In this document: piece by piece, positions 28,537-39,001 of the stretch
Numbering within the stretch: the first letter of the stretch is position 1
How the letters are laid out: every line of letters starts with the position of its first letter
The notes under the pieces: model-generated
The model's input: the letters and a program-made list of their open reading frames with translations, nothing else
What the model was told of the DNA's origin: nothing
Databases searched by the model: none
Position numbers and translations under genes: made by a program
Source of the DNA: Citreicoccus inhibens
GTDB taxonomy: Bacteria > Myxococcota > Myxococcia > Myxococcales > Myxococcaceae
Assembly (NCBI RefSeq): GCF_019039035.1
Contig: NZ_JAHNZT010000048.1
Location: forward strand, 1-46,420
Direction of reading: 5' to 3'
DNA: 46,420 nt

Positions 28537-29100
28537 CTAGAGCGCCCCCTCCAGGAAGTTGCGCACCAGCCGAGGCCCCTCCGGCGTGAGCACGCTCTCG
28601 GGATGGAACTGCAGCCCCACCACGGGCCGCTCACGGTGACGGAGCGCCATGATGAGCCCATCCTGGCTCCACGCCGTGGCCTCCAGCTCCGCGGGCAGCG
28701 ACGCCTTCTCGACGATGAGCGAGTGGTAGCGCGCGGCCTGGAAGCCGGGACTCAGTCCGGAGAACACCCCCGTGCCATCGTGTTGGATGTGCGCCGCCTT
28801 GCCGTGCACGGGCAAGGGCGCGCGCACCACCCGTCCACCGAACGCCGCGCCGATGGACTGATGCCCCAGACACACGCCGAGCACCGGGACGCGCGCCTGG
28901 GTGATGGCCGCCACGCTGACACCTGCCTCGTGCGGGGTGCAGGGCCCCGGAGAGATGACCAGGTGCGACGCCCCCGTCGCCAGGACGCCCGCCACATCCA
29001 GGGCATCGTTGCGCACCACCTTCACCTCGGCGCCCAGCGTGAAGAGCAGCTGGACGAGGTTGAAGGTGAACGAGTCGTAGTTGTCGATGACGAGAATCAC
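28537..29100 (-). CDS. trpG: Anthranilate synthase glutamine amidotransferase component
   Basis: A 187-residue class I glutamine amidotransferase that supplies ammonia to TrpE. It has MILVIDNYDSFTFNLVQ, the oxyanion strand VISPGPCTPHEAG, the nucleophile Cys in VLGVCLGHQSIGAAFGG and the His-Glu pair in LQFHPESVLTPEG. The GTG start (29100) overlaps the trpE stop (GTGA), so the two are translated together. A second role for PabA in folate synthesis is possible, since this family is often shared, but coupling to trpE points mainly to tryptophan. Confidence 0.95.
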   Translation of the reverse strand: MILVIDNYDSFTFNLVQLLFTLGAEVKVVRNDALDVAGVLATGASHLVISPGPCTPHEAGVSVAAITQARVPVLGVCLGHQSIGAAFGGRVVRAPLPVHGKAAHIQHDGTGVFSGLSPGFQAARYHSLIVEKASLPAELEATAWSQDGLIMALRHRERPVVGLQFHPESVLTPEGPRLVRNFLEGAL

Positions 29101-30590
29101 GGGGTGCCTCCCGCGCGCGCGAGCCGCAGGGCCGCGGCCATGGCGCCCGCCTTGGCCTCCGTCTCGTCCGACTCCTTGGAGGGCACCGAGTCCGCCACCA
29201 CGCCGGCGCCCGCGGTCCACATCGTGCGGTCCCCGTCCAGGAAGAAGGTCCTGAGCGCGATGGCCACGTCCAGCGTCCCGCAGAAGGACAGGTACCCCAC
29301 CGCGCCCGAGTAGGGCCCGCGACGCAGGGGCTCCAGCGCGTCGATGATCTGCATGGCGCGAATCTTCGGCGCGCCGGACACCGTGCCCGCGGGGAACGTG
29401 CTGGCCAGCGCGTCGAGCGCGTCGTACTGCGGATCCAACCGCCCCCGCACCTGCGAGACGATGTGCATGACGTGGCTGTAGCGCTCGATGACCATCAGGT
29501 CCTCGAGCCGCACGGAGCCCGGCGCGGCCACGCGGCCCACGTCGTTGCGGCCCAGGTCCACGAGCATGATGTGCTCGGCCCGCTCCTTCTCGTCCGCGAG
29601 CAACTCCTTCTCCAGCGCGAGGTCCTCGGCTTCGTTCGCGCCACGGCGGCGCGTGCCAGCGATGGGGCGCACCACCACGTCCCCATCGCGCACCTGGACG
29701 AGCAGCTCCGGCGACGCGCCCACCAGCGCGCGCGCCTCCCCCAGGTCCACGAGGAAGAGATACGGAGAGGGATTGACCCGCCGCAGGGCCCGGTAGAGCG
29801 ACAGCGGAGGCATGTGCCCGCGTGCCTCGAAGCGGCGCGCCAGCACCACCTGGAAGCAGTCCCCCGCCAGGATGTACTCCTGCGCGCGGCGCACCGCCTC
29901 CTCGTACCCCGCGCGATCCCACGTCACCTCGGGAGGAGCGCCTCCCGGCAGCGCGGGCGCCGCGGCATAGGCCTCGGGAGGCAGCGGCTTGCGCAGCGCG
30001 TCCGCCATGGCCTGCGCGCGCGCCTCCGCGTCTTGAAGCGCATGCGCCACGCTGGCGTGGAGCGCGGGGCGGGCAATGGCCGTGGCGCGCAGCAACTGCG
30101 TGCGCGTGTCGTGGGTGACGAAGTCCTCGCACACCAGCCATTCCGCGTCGGGGAAGCCAATGTCCGGCGCATGCCGATCCGGCACGCTCGGCTCCAGCCA
30201 CGAGATGGTGTTGTAGCCCATGTAGCCCACGAGCCCGCCCAGGAAGGGCGCCTCGCCCGGCAAGGGCGTCACGGCCAGCTCGCGCCACACGCCGCGCAGG
30301 ACGTCCAGGGGCCTTCCCTCGCGCCGCTCCTCGTGCGCGCCTCGCCACAACGTCGCGCCGTCGCGGTCGAGCCGCACGCGGCCCACCGGGTTGACGCCCA
30401 CGTGGCTGTAGCGCCCGAAGCGCTCGCCGCCGTGGCACGACTCGAGGATGAAGCCGCGCGAACCGCCGCCCAGCTTCAGGTACGCCGACAGCGGCGTGTC
30501 GAGGTCCGCAGGCAGGTCCACCGATACCGGGACCGCCTCGCCCTTCTCCGCGCGCCGGCGATATGCCGCCCTTCGCTCCTGTGCATCCAT
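29097..30590 (-). CDS. trpE: Anthranilate synthase component I
   Basis: A 497-residue chorismate-using enzyme that makes anthranilate, the branch point to tryptophan. The N-terminal part holds the feedback site motif (GFILESCHGGERFGRYSHVG, with the LES element that binds tryptophan), and the C-terminal chorismate-binding domain has VVLARRFEA, PSPYLFLVDLG, PIAGTRRRG, LVDLGRNDVGRVA and FPAGTVSGAPKIRAMQII. The GTRRRG and LGRNDVGR motifs are intact. The start is the ATG at 30590; the frame is open further upstream but lacks family similarity there. A hairpin that could mask the ribosome site lies just upstream (see next entry). Confidence 0.95.
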   Translation of the reverse strand: MDAQERRAAYRRRAEKGEAVPVSVDLPADLDTPLSAYLKLGGGSRGFILESCHGGERFGRYSHVGVNPVGRVRLDRDGATLWRGAHEERREGRPLDVLRGVWRELAVTPLPGEAPFLGGLVGYMGYNTISWLEPSVPDRHAPDIGFPDAEWLVCEDFVTHDTRTQLLRATAIARPALHASVAHALQDAEARAQAMADALRKPLPPEAYAAAPALPGGAPPEVTWDRAGYEEAVRRAQEYILAGDCFQVVLARRFEARGHMPPLSLYRALRRVNPSPYLFLVDLGEARALVGASPELLVQVRDGDVVVRPIAGTRRRGANEAEDLALEKELLADEKERAEHIMLVDLGRNDVGRVAAPGSVRLEDLMVIERYSHVMHIVSQVRGRLDPQYDALDALASTFPAGTVSGAPKIRAMQIIDALEPLRRGPYSGAVGYLSFCGTLDVAIALRTFFLDGDRTMWTAGAGVVADSVPSKESDETEAKAGAMAAALRLARAGGTP

Positions 30591-30603
30591 GATGATCGCT
30601 CGA

Positions 30604-30627
30604 ACCCCTCGCTCGACCCGGAGGGGT
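30604..30627 (-). promoter_or_regulatory. Hairpin covering the trpE ribosome-binding region
   Basis: A perfect 7-bp inverted repeat (30604-30610 with 30621-30627) and a 10-base loop, ending 13 bases before the trpE ATG. On the minus strand its 3' arm is GAGGGGU, the only Shine-Dalgarno-like run here, so the fold could occlude it. A second 5-bp GCCCG/CGGGC hairpin sits just upstream. Confidence 0.35.
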
Positions 30628-30651
30628 ACCGGGTGCCCGTCACCGCGGGCG

Positions 30652-31575
30652 CTAAGGCTTGTCTTGGGAAACGGCCCCGTCCGCGCCGGGCCGCACCAGC
30701 GAGTAGACCCCTTCGCCGTACTGATACACGTCGCGATTCTTCTCCAACTGCCGCACCGACTCGCCGTCCTCCGAGTCCTCGCTCCGCACCCAGTCCACGA
30801 GCACCCGCCGCGTCGCGGGCTGGAAGGTCGCCTTGTAGTTGGAATGCTCGGGCGCATCGTCAATGCCCACCAGCGACAGGGCCACCTGCCCCTTGCCCAG
30901 GACGCCCTTCTTGCGCCCCGGCACCACGTAGCTCACGTAGTGGGTGAGGTACGCGCCGCAGCTGTCCGGATGGGAGTCCAGCTCGAGCAACTCCACGCCC
31001 GCCTTCTTGCTCGGGATGAGTCGCGCGACCACCGGGCCGCCCACCGAGGCGACCTCCCCCGTGGACGGAACGTCCATGTCCACGTTGGTGACGCGGCGCC
31101 AGGGCTTCAGGCCCGGCTCCAGGATGCGCACGCGAATCTTGAACTCATTGCTCATCACCACCGTGGCCACTTCCTTCTCGCCGTCGCCGTCCAGGTCCGC
31201 CTCGAACCGGTAGGGCGTCAGCGTGTTCCCGAAGAGCCACCCCGACGGTCGCGCCCCGTCCGCCCCCGCCAGGGGGGACACGACCTCCACCTGGTACCAG
31301 GTGTTGACATAGTCGCCGACCTTCACCTGCCCCTCCTGGGCCTTCAGCACCCGGACCGAGGCGCCCAGGATCAACGTGGTCACCGCCGGGGCTTCCGGGC
31401 TCGGCTCGCTCCGGAGGTTGGCCTCGTCCACCCCCACATAAAGGGGCCGCTCGGACGGCGCGAAGCGGGTGAATGCATACGCTTCCGGGGTGCGCTCCGA
31501 GGGCTCGACCGGGGCGGAGTACTCGAGCGACTGGGGCGCCTGGCTCAGGGCCAGAGACAGCAGGAGGGTGAGCAT
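30652..31575 (-). CDS. Secreted SH3-like domain protein of unknown function
   Basis: A 307-residue protein. The N-terminal MLTLLLSLALSQA is a short signal peptide. Residues about 44-110 form a bacterial SH3 (SH3b) module: LYVGVDEANLRSEPSPEAPA then GASVRVLKA and NTWYQVEVVS, SGWLFGNTL, typical of cell-wall-binding or periplasmic proteins. Then FEADLDGDGEKEVATVVMSN looks like an FG-GAP/integrin-type calcium loop, and the rest is beta-rich. No catalytic motif is seen. The gene precedes trpE by 61 bases on the same strand, though a functional link is unlikely. The upstream frame extension beyond 31575 looks non-coding. Confidence 0.72.
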   Translation of the reverse strand: MLTLLLSLALSQAPQSLEYSAPVEPSERTPEAYAFTRFAPSERPLYVGVDEANLRSEPSPEAPAVTTLILGASVRVLKAQEGQVKVGDYVNTWYQVEVVSPLAGADGARPSGWLFGNTLTPYRFEADLDGDGEKEVATVVMSNEFKIRVRILEPGLKPWRRVTNVDMDVPSTGEVASVGGPVVARLIPSKKAGVELLELDSHPDSCGAYLTHYVSYVVPGRKKGVLGKGQVALSLVGIDDAPEHSNYKATFQPATRRVLVDWVRSEDSEDGESVRQLEKNRDVYQYGEGVYSLVRPGADGAVSQDKP

Positions 31576-31725
31576 GGTCAGGATGCGCGCGGTGAAGGGA
31601 ATCCCGGTTATCCCCCGTCCCCCCACGCCATCCAAGGGGGGGCCCGGCGCGTCCGACGCGCGGCGAACAGCCGGGGCGGGCCCCGGTGGGCAGGTCCATG
31701 GCCCCAGCCCTGGGAGGCGACACCC

Positions 31726-32118
31726 GTGAGCCGGCTGCACCGCCGCCGCATCCTCGACGTCATCGCCACCGACGCCACCTTCGAGCGCGTCCCCCACCGC
31801 GGCCAGGAGGCATGGCAGGGCAAGTGCCTCCACTGCAACGCGCACCTCGTGGTCGCGCTGGATGGCGAGCCCATCAGCCGCGCCACCCTCGAACACATCA
31901 TCCCCAGGACCGCTGGCGGCACGAACGCGCCGGAGAACCTGGCGCTGGCGTGCGCGCGCTGCAACCAGGGCAAGGGCGCCCGCCATGACCGCCACTACCC
32001 CCGCGACGCGCGGGCGCGCGAGTTGGTGGAGCGGCTGCTCGCGCGGCGCCGCGAGCGGTGGCGTGACCCCGAAGCCGACGACGACGAACCCGCACGCGAA
32101 GAGGAGGAAGCGCCGTGA
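31726..32118 (+). CDS. HNH endonuclease domain protein
   Basis: A 130-residue protein with a single HNH nuclease fold: a zinc-knuckle pair in GKCLHCNAHL and ACARCNQGKG flanks the catalytic LEHIIPRTAGGTNAPENLAL (His, Asn and the metal site). The start is GTG 31726, set by GGGAGG about 9 bases upstream (MSRLHRRRI). The tail is highly acidic (DPEADDDEPAREEEE). Such small stand-alone HNH proteins are widespread and mostly uncharacterised; they are not necessarily restriction or mobile elements. It is divergent from the SH3-like gene. Confidence 0.82.
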   Translation: MSRLHRRRILDVIATDATFERVPHRGQEAWQGKCLHCNAHLVVALDGEPISRATLEHIIPRTAGGTNAPENLALACARCNQGKGARHDRHYPRDARARELVERLLARRRERWRDPEADDDEPAREEEEAP

Positions 32119-32589
32119 GGCCTGTATGGGGCTGTAGCAAGACATCGCGTGAGACGTGCGCGTCTCGACGCGCGGCCCGTCCTGGAGGGATGGAGTTCCG
32201 TCGGGTTGATCCATCCCGGAGCCCACCTCACCGCAAATGCCCCTTCCGCTCGCCAGAAGCCGGAGTCATCGCGCGCGTGTCGCGACATTCGGTCCGTGCG
32301 TCAGGAAGTGGTATCCCCCGTTCGCAACTGCAGAATTGGTTGACACTGTCGTATCGATGGTTGATGGTCCCGCGCCGCGTTGGGTGGGGAGGTGGAGGAG
32401 TGGCCCGCCCGCGGCTCACCTAGAGGTTTCGTTGGACGTGACTGCCTTGCCTTCCGAGTGCCAGGAGCCGCCGCCCGCCCGCCCCACCCGGGCCGGGATC
32501 GCCGCTCTGCTCTCCGCGTCAGGCGGCTTTCACGCTTTCTCCTCCGCTGTCATGTCACTCCCTGAAGTCCTCTTGCCCCTGGTCCTGGT
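32119..32589. other. Long intergenic region upstream of the ACIII-caa3 operon
   Basis: 471 bases with no convincing gene; short frames in it lack coding character. It is less GC-rich than the rest around 32270-32370 and holds the candidate promoter at 32340. The remaining part is unexplained and probably carries regulation of the respiratory operon. Confidence 0.5.
32340..32368 (+). promoter_or_regulatory. Candidate promoter of the ACIII-caa3 operon
   Basis: TTGACA (32340-32345) is a full -35 consensus. At 17 bases the -10 position reads GATGGT (32363-32368), a weak match. It lies about 220 bases before actA. Confidence 0.3.
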
Positions 32590-33252
32590 ATGAGCGGCCC
32601 TCTCTTCCCACGCTGGACGAATACGGTGTCGCGCCTGTCGGCGGCGACGCTCCTCGCCGTGCCCGCCATCGCCATTGGCGGTCTCATGGCTTACGTGCGC
32701 TCTCCGCACGTCACCTTCCAGCAGCATCCGGTGGAACAGCCCATCGAGTTCGATCACCGGCACCACGCCGGCGATGAGCAGATTGACTGCCGGTACTGCC
32801 ACTGGACGGTGGAGAAGGCCCCGTCCGCGGGTATCCCCTCCACCACCGTGTGCATGTCGTGTCACGCGCAGGTGTGGAACAAGAGCCCGTACCTCACCGA
32901 GGTCCGCAAGGCGTTCTTCACCGACTCGGCCATTCCCTGGGTCCGCGTCCACAACCTGCCGGACTTCGTCTACTTCAACCACTCCATCCACGTGAACAAG
33001 GGCGTGGGTTGCGCCACCTGCCACGGCCGCATCGATCAGATGGCCGCCGTGCAGCAGTTCGCGCCGTTGACGATGAGCTGGTGCCTGGATTGCCACCGCG
33101 ATCCGAAGCCGAACCTCCGGCCCGCGGAGTTCATCACCAGCATGACCTGGACCCCTCCGGCGGATAAGGCCGAGGCCGCTGAGCTCGGCAACAAGCTGGC
33201 GGAAGAGTACGACGTTCACTCGCGCACGAGCTGCTCCACATGCCACCGATGA
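32590..33252 (+). CDS. actA: Alternative complex III subunit ActA, pentahaem cytochrome c
   Basis: A 220-residue membrane-anchored cytochrome with one N-terminal span (about 18-36) and five CxxCH haem c sites at 67-71, 88-92, 141-145, 165-169 and 215-219; other histidines supply sixth ligands. ActA carries electrons from the ACIII quinol site to the terminal oxidase side. The five-site count matches ActA of the Rhodothermus/Flavobacterium complex. It is the first gene of the operon after a 471-base gap. The Shine-Dalgarno before ATG 32590 is weak, which is odd for a highly expressed respiratory gene. The actB ATG overlaps its stop. Confidence 0.94.
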   Translation: MSGPLFPRWTNTVSRLSAATLLAVPAIAIGGLMAYVRSPHVTFQQHPVEQPIEFDHRHHAGDEQIDCRYCHWTVEKAPSAGIPSTTVCMSCHAQVWNKSPYLTEVRKAFFTDSAIPWVRVHNLPDFVYFNHSIHVNKGVGCATCHGRIDQMAAVQQFAPLTMSWCLDCHRDPKPNLRPAEFITSMTWTPPADKAEAAELGNKLAEEYDVHSRTSCSTCHR

Positions 33253-36200
33253 ACACCAAGCCCGACGGTGCTCCTTCGCAGGACACCCCCTCGACGTTCG
33301 CGCTCCCGGTCGTCTCGGACCGCACGGGCGCTTCCCCCTCCGCCCACACCCACGGCGATGCCGTGGAGCAGGCGCTCGAGCACGCCGCCCAGCGCAGCGT
33401 CCCCGCCGAGGGAGCCTACGGCAAGACGTACTGGCTCGGCCTCGAGGAGAAGCTGGCCACGCCGGAGTTCCTGGAGGAGACCCGCCCGGAGTTCCCCGTG
33501 GGCGCGGACCTTCCCCCGACGGGCTTCGTGCGCCGCGAGTTCATGCAGCTGCTCGGCGCATCGCTGGCCCTCGCCGGCGCGAGCGCGTGCAGCACCCGTC
33601 CCTCGGACGAGCGCATGGTGCCGTACACCAAGACGCCGCCCGAGGTCGTCCCGGGCAACGCGCTCCACTATGCGTCCGGCATGACGTTCGCGGGCCACAC
33701 CTCTGGCCTGCTCATCTCCGCCCGCGAGGGTCGCCCCATCAAGGTCGAGGGCAACCCCCAGCACCCCATCAACCAGGGCGCCGCCGGCATCTTCGAGCAG
33801 GCCTTCCTGCTCTCCCTGTATGACCCGCAGCGCGCCCGCGTGCTGCGCCAGGGCAAGGCCCCGCGCGCCCTGCGCGTGCTGGCCGAGGAGCTGGCCACGC
33901 TGGTCAGCAAGGCCACCGATGGCGGCGCCCGCGTGCGCTTCCTCACCGAGCCCATCAACTCGCCGATGCTCGCGGATGTGCGCAACCGCATCCTCAAGAA
34001 GCTGCCCAACGCGCGCTTCCACAGCTTCGCGCCCATCGCCCAGGACGCCAACAACGAGGCCACCCGCGCGCTGTTCGGCCAGGCCGTGGCCACGCGCTAT
34101 GACCTGAGCGGCGCGGACGTCATCCTCGCCCTGGACGCGGACTTCCTGGAGAGCCGCCCCACCCACCTCGCCATGGCCCGCCAGTTCGCGGACCGCCGCG
34201 ACCCGAAGAACGGCGAGCTCAACCGCCTGTACGTGGCCGAGCCCCGCTTCTCCATCACGGGCGGCATGGCGGACCACCGCGTGCGCGTGAAGTCGCGGGA
34301 CATCCTCGGCGTCGCCGCCGCCGTGGCCCAGGCCATTGGCGGTCAGGTCTCCGGGCTGGCCGCTGCCGCGGCCGCCAAGGCCGGTGAGCTGAACGCGGAC
34401 CTCGCCCACTGGGTGGAGGCCGTCGCCGCGGACCTCAAGTCCAAGCCGGGCAAGTCGCTGGTCATCGCGGGTGAGCGCCAGCCGGCCGCCGTGCACGCCC
34501 TGGCCCACGCCATCAACGTGGCCCTGCGCAACACGGACGCCACGGTCCACTACACCCAGGCGACCACGCCCGAGGCCTCCGGCTTCGGCGAGGTGAACGC
34601 CCTGGTGGAGGACATCAAGGCCGGCCGCGTGGACACGCTGGTCGTCACCGCCTCCAACCCGCTCTACACGCTGCCCTCCGACGCGGGCCTGGCCGAGGTG
34701 CTCAACCCCGCCACCAACCCGAACCGCGAGAAGCTCGGCGTGCTCTACGCCGCGCACTACGAGGACGAGACGTCCGACCACGTGCGCAGCGCCAAGGACT
34801 GGTTCATCCCGCTGGCGCACCAGTTGGAGACCTGGAGCGACGGCCGCGCGCTGGACGGAACGGTGGCCATCGCGCAGCCGCTCATCCAGCCGCTCTTCAA
34901 CGGCGTTCCGGAGGCCGAGTTCTTCGCCCTCTTCCTGGATGAGCCCTACCGCCCCGCGTACCAGATGCTGCGCGACTTCTGGGCGGGCCAGAGCGGCCTG
35001 ACCGCCGCCGCGGCCACCTTCCAGAGCGACTTCGAGTCGCGCTGGGAGACGTGGGTGTCCGAGGGTGTCGTCGCGGGCACGGCGGCCAACAAGGTCTCCG
35101 CCACCGCGAACCTGGAGGCGGCCAACGCGCTCATCGCGGCGTACACGCCCCCCGCGTCGGGCAAGGGCGACCTGGAGCTGAACTTCGTCGCGGACTACAA
35201 GGTCTTCGACGGCCGCTTCGGCAACAACGCGTGGCTCCAGGAGCTGCCGGACCCCATCACCAAGATTGTCTGGGACAACGCCGCCATCCTGAGCCCCGCC
35301 ACCGCGAAGCGGCTGGGCTTCGAGTCCGGCGACATGGCGGAGCTGACCTATCAGGGCCGCAAGCTGTCCGTCCCGGTCACCATCCTCCCCGGCAACGCGG
35401 ACGACACCATCGTCGTGGCGCTCGGCTACGGCCGCAACGGCCTGCACGAGGTGGTGGCCAAGGGCATCGGGTTCAACGCCAACGCGCTGCGCTCGGTGAA
35501 GGCCCCGTGGTTCGACGGCGGCGCCCAGTTGACCAAGGTCCGCGGCAGCTACACGTTCGCGCGCACCCAGTACCACTGGCGCATGGAAGGCCGCCCGCTG
35601 GCGCTGGACATGCCGGTGTCGCAGCTCACGCACCCCTCGGAAGAGACGGAGCACATCCTCGAGCGCGTCAAGGGCCCCATCGAGCCCGAGCTGCAGAACA
35701 TCCTGCCCGGCGCCGACTTCGACTACTCGGGCGGCTACAAGTGGGGCATGGCCATTGACCTGTCGCGCTGCACGGGGTGCAACGCGTGCGTCATCGCCTG
35801 CCAGGCCGAGAACAACATCCCGGTCGTGGGCAAGGAGCAGGTGGGCCGCGGCCGCGAGATGCACTGGCTGCGAATCGACCGGTACTTCCAGGGCAACGAG
35901 AACGACCCGGCCATGGTCATGCAGCCGGTCGCGTGCGTGCACTGCGAGAAGGCACCCTGCGAGTACGTGTGCCCGGTGAACGCCACCACGCACTCGGACG
36001 AGGGCCTGAACGACATGGTGTACAACCGCTGCGTCGGCACGCGGTACTGCTCCAACAACTGCCCGTACAAGGTCCGCCGCTTCAACTACCTGCACTACAC
36101 GCAGGGCAAGGCGCCGACCGAGAAGATGCTGATGAACCCGGACGTCACGGTGCGCAACCGCGGCGTCATGGAGAAGTGCACGTACTGCGTGCAGCGCATC

Positions 36201-36482
36201 GAGCGGGCCCGCATCACGGCGCGCGTCGAGAAGCGCCTCATCCAGGAGAAGGAACTGAAGACGGCCTGCCAGCAGACCTGCCCCACGCAGGCCATCGTCT
36301 TCGGCTCCCTCAACGACAAGTCGCAGCGAGTCACCCAGTTGACCGAGGATCCGCGCGCCTACGCGCTGCTCCACGAGCTGGGCACCCGCCCCCGTACCTC
36401 GCACCTCATCCGCGTGCGTAACCCCAACCCCGCTCTCGCGGTCGCCACTGAGCACTCCCAGGCGCCCGAAGGAGGCCACTGA
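33249..36482 (+). CDS. actB: Alternative complex III subunit ActB (fused Mo-oxidoreductase-like and Fe-S domains)
   Basis: A 1077-residue peripheral subunit. A twin-arginine-like region [22 protein letters not shown] (with a Cys suitable for lipidation) indicates export to the periplasmic face. The first two-thirds (about 110-800) resemble complex-iron-sulfur molybdoproteins, which in ACIII are known to lack the Mo cofactor. The C-terminal part (about 830-1030) has four Fe-S motifs: [38 protein letters not shown] and [12 protein letters not shown] with CQQTCPTQA. The start is ATG 33249, overlapping the actA stop; ATG 33240 is in frame. In some bacteria these two domains are separate proteins (B1/B2). 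Confidence 0.93.
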   Translation: MNTKPDGAPSQDTPSTFALPVVSDRTGASPSAHTHGDAVEQALEHAAQRSVPAEGAYGKTYWLGLEEKLATPEFLEETRPEFPVGADLPPTGFVRREFMQLLGASLALAGASACSTRPSDERMVPYTKTPPEVVPGNALHYASGMTFAGHTSGLLISAREGRPIKVEGNPQHPINQGAAGIFEQAFLLSLYDPQRARVLRQGKAPRALRVLAEELATLVSKATDGGARVRFLTEPINSPMLADVRNRILKKLPNARFHSFAPIAQDANNEATRALFGQAVATRYDLSGADVILALDADFLESRPTHLAMARQFADRRDPKNGELNRLYVAEPRFSITGGMADHRVRVKSRDILGVAAAVAQAIGGQVSGLAAAAAAKAGELNADLAHWVEAVAADLKSKPGKSLVIAGERQPAAVHALAHAINVALRNTDATVHYTQATTPEASGFGEVNALVEDIKAGRVDTLVVTASNPLYTLPSDAGLAEVLNPATNPNREKLGVLYAAHYEDETSDHVRSAKDWFIPLAHQLETWSDGRALDGTVAIAQPLIQPLFNGVPEAEFFALFLDEPYRPAYQMLRDFWAGQSGLTAAAATFQSDFESRWETWVSEGVVAGTAANKVSATANLEAANALIAAYTPPASGKGDLELNFVADYKVFDGRFGNNAWLQELPDPITKIVWDNAAILSPATAKRLGFESGDMAELTYQGRKLSVPVTILPGNADDTIVVALGYGRNGLHEVVAKGIGFNANALRSVKAPWFDGGAQLTKVRGSYTFARTQYHWRMEGRPLALDMPVSQLTHPSEETEHILERVKGPIEPELQNILPGADFDYSGGYKWGMAIDLSRCTGCNACVIACQAENNIPVVGKEQVGRGREMHWLRIDRYFQGNENDPAMVMQPVACVHCEKAPCEYVCPVNATTHSDEGLNDMVYNRCVGTRYCSNNCPYKVRRFNYLHYTQGKAPTEKMLMNPDVTVRNRGVMEKCTYCVQRIERARITARVEKRLIQEKELKTACQQTCPTQAIVFGSLNDKSQRVTQLTEDPRAYALLHELGTRPRTSHLIRVRNPNPALAVATEHSQAPEGGH

Positions 36483-36487
36483 CCGCC

Positions 36488-37894
<1,407 letters not shown>

Positions 37895-37898
37895 CGTC

Positions 37899-38444
37899 AT
37901 GGAAGCCAAGGTCCTCGATTCCTGGGTGCTGGCCGAGTTCGCCACGCCAGACATCCTGGTGGATGCCACCAACCAGATGCGCGAGAAGGGCTACCAGGGC
38001 ATGGACACCTACTCTCCGTACCCGCTCCATGGCGGGTCGGAGGCGCTGGGTCTGCCCCCGTCGCGCGTCCCCTTCATCGCGTTGGGCGGTGGTCTCACGG
38101 GCATGTGCACCGCCCTGGCCATGCAGACGTGGATGAACACCATCGACTATCCGCTCAACATCGGCGGTCGTCCGCTGCTCAGCCTTCCCGCGTGGATTCC
38201 CATCACGTTCGAGCTGAGCGTGCTGTTCGCCGCGTTCGGCATCTTCTTCGGTCTGCTCGGCCTCAGCCGCCTGCCGCAGCCCTACCACGTGGCCTTCGAG
38301 TCGGAGGCGTTCCGCAGCGCCTCCACCCACGGCTACTGGCTGGGCGTGCCGTTCGCGGCCGGGACGGACAGCTCCGAGACCATGAACCAGCTCAAGGCCC
38401 TGGGCGCCACCCAGGTGACCATCGTCACGGGAGAGAAGGAATGA
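37899..38444 (+). CDS. actD: Alternative complex III subunit ActD (DUF3341)
   Basis: A 181-residue membrane protein of the DUF3341 family, found only next to ActC/ActE genes. A cytoplasmic N-terminal part (LAEFATPDILVDATNQMREK, MDTYSPYPLHG) precedes two spans (about 62-84 and 100-128) and a soluble C-terminal part (EAFRSASTHGYWLGVPF). It is a structural part of ACIII with no cofactor. It starts 4 bases after actC, and its stop overlaps the actE start. Confidence 0.92.
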   Translation: MEAKVLDSWVLAEFATPDILVDATNQMREKGYQGMDTYSPYPLHGGSEALGLPPSRVPFIALGGGLTGMCTALAMQTWMNTIDYPLNIGGRPLLSLPAWIPITFELSVLFAAFGIFFGLLGLSRLPQPYHVAFESEAFRSASTHGYWLGVPFAAGTDSSETMNQLKALGATQVTIVTGEKE

Positions 38445-39001
38445 GGTGGCTCATCCCCGCCGCCGGACTCGCCGCGCTCACGGGCTGCGAGGTCAGCTCC
38501 GAGTTCCTCCAGCGCATGGAGGTCCAGGCGAAGTACGAGAACTACGAGGCGTCCGAGTTCTGGCCGGACGGCCGCTCCATGCGCGTGCCTCCCGCGGGTT
38601 CCATCCCGCGTGAGCGCCCGGTCGGCAACCCCGGCATCAGCACCGGCCGCGCCAATGGCCAGCCGGTGGCGACCATCCCCATGCCGGTGGACAAGCCGCT
38701 CATCGCCCTGGGTCAGAAGAAGTACAACATCGTCTGCGCGCAGTGTCACGGCGTGCTCGGCGACGGCAACAGCATCGTCGCGGAGAACATGGGCATGCGC
38801 CTGCCTCCGTCCCTGCTGGAGCTGGCGAACAAGCCCGCGGGCCACTTCTACACCGCCATCAACGAGGGCTACGGCGTGATGCCGTCCTTCTCGGGCGAGC
38901 TGGACACGCGGGAGCGCTGGGCCGTGGTCGCCTACGTGCGAGCGCTCCAGGCCGCCCGCAGCCCCCAGGGCCAGCAGCCCGTCCCTCAGGAGAACCGATG
39001 A
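38441..39001 (+). CDS. actE: Alternative complex III subunit ActE, mono-haem cytochrome c lipoprotein
   Basis: A 186-residue cytochrome. The signal sequence ends in a lipobox, LAALTGC (Cys16), anchoring it in the membrane. One haem c site CAQCH lies at 99-103, with the likely axial Met in the VMPSFSGEL segment. ActE sits with ActA on the periplasmic side of ACIII and forwards electrons. Start ATG 38441 overlaps the actD stop; the stop overlaps actF. Confidence 0.93.
   Translation: MRWLIPAAGLAALTGCEVSSEFLQRMEVQAKYENYEASEFWPDGRSMRVPPAGSIPRERPVGNPGISTGRANGQPVATIPMPVDKPLIALGQKKYNIVCAQCHGVLGDGNSIVAENMGMRLPPSLLELANKPAGHFYTAINEGYGVMPSFSGELDTRERWAVVAYVRALQAARSPQGQQPVPQENR

Noticed and set aside
31726-32118. 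HNH gene as part of a homing or restriction element
   Set aside because: No methylase, intron, repeats or composition change around it; the call stays a stand-alone HNH protein.
32237-32593. 118-codon frame in the gap before actA
   Set aside because: No domain, no ribosome site, Pro/Arg/Ser-rich translation and overlap with actA in another frame.
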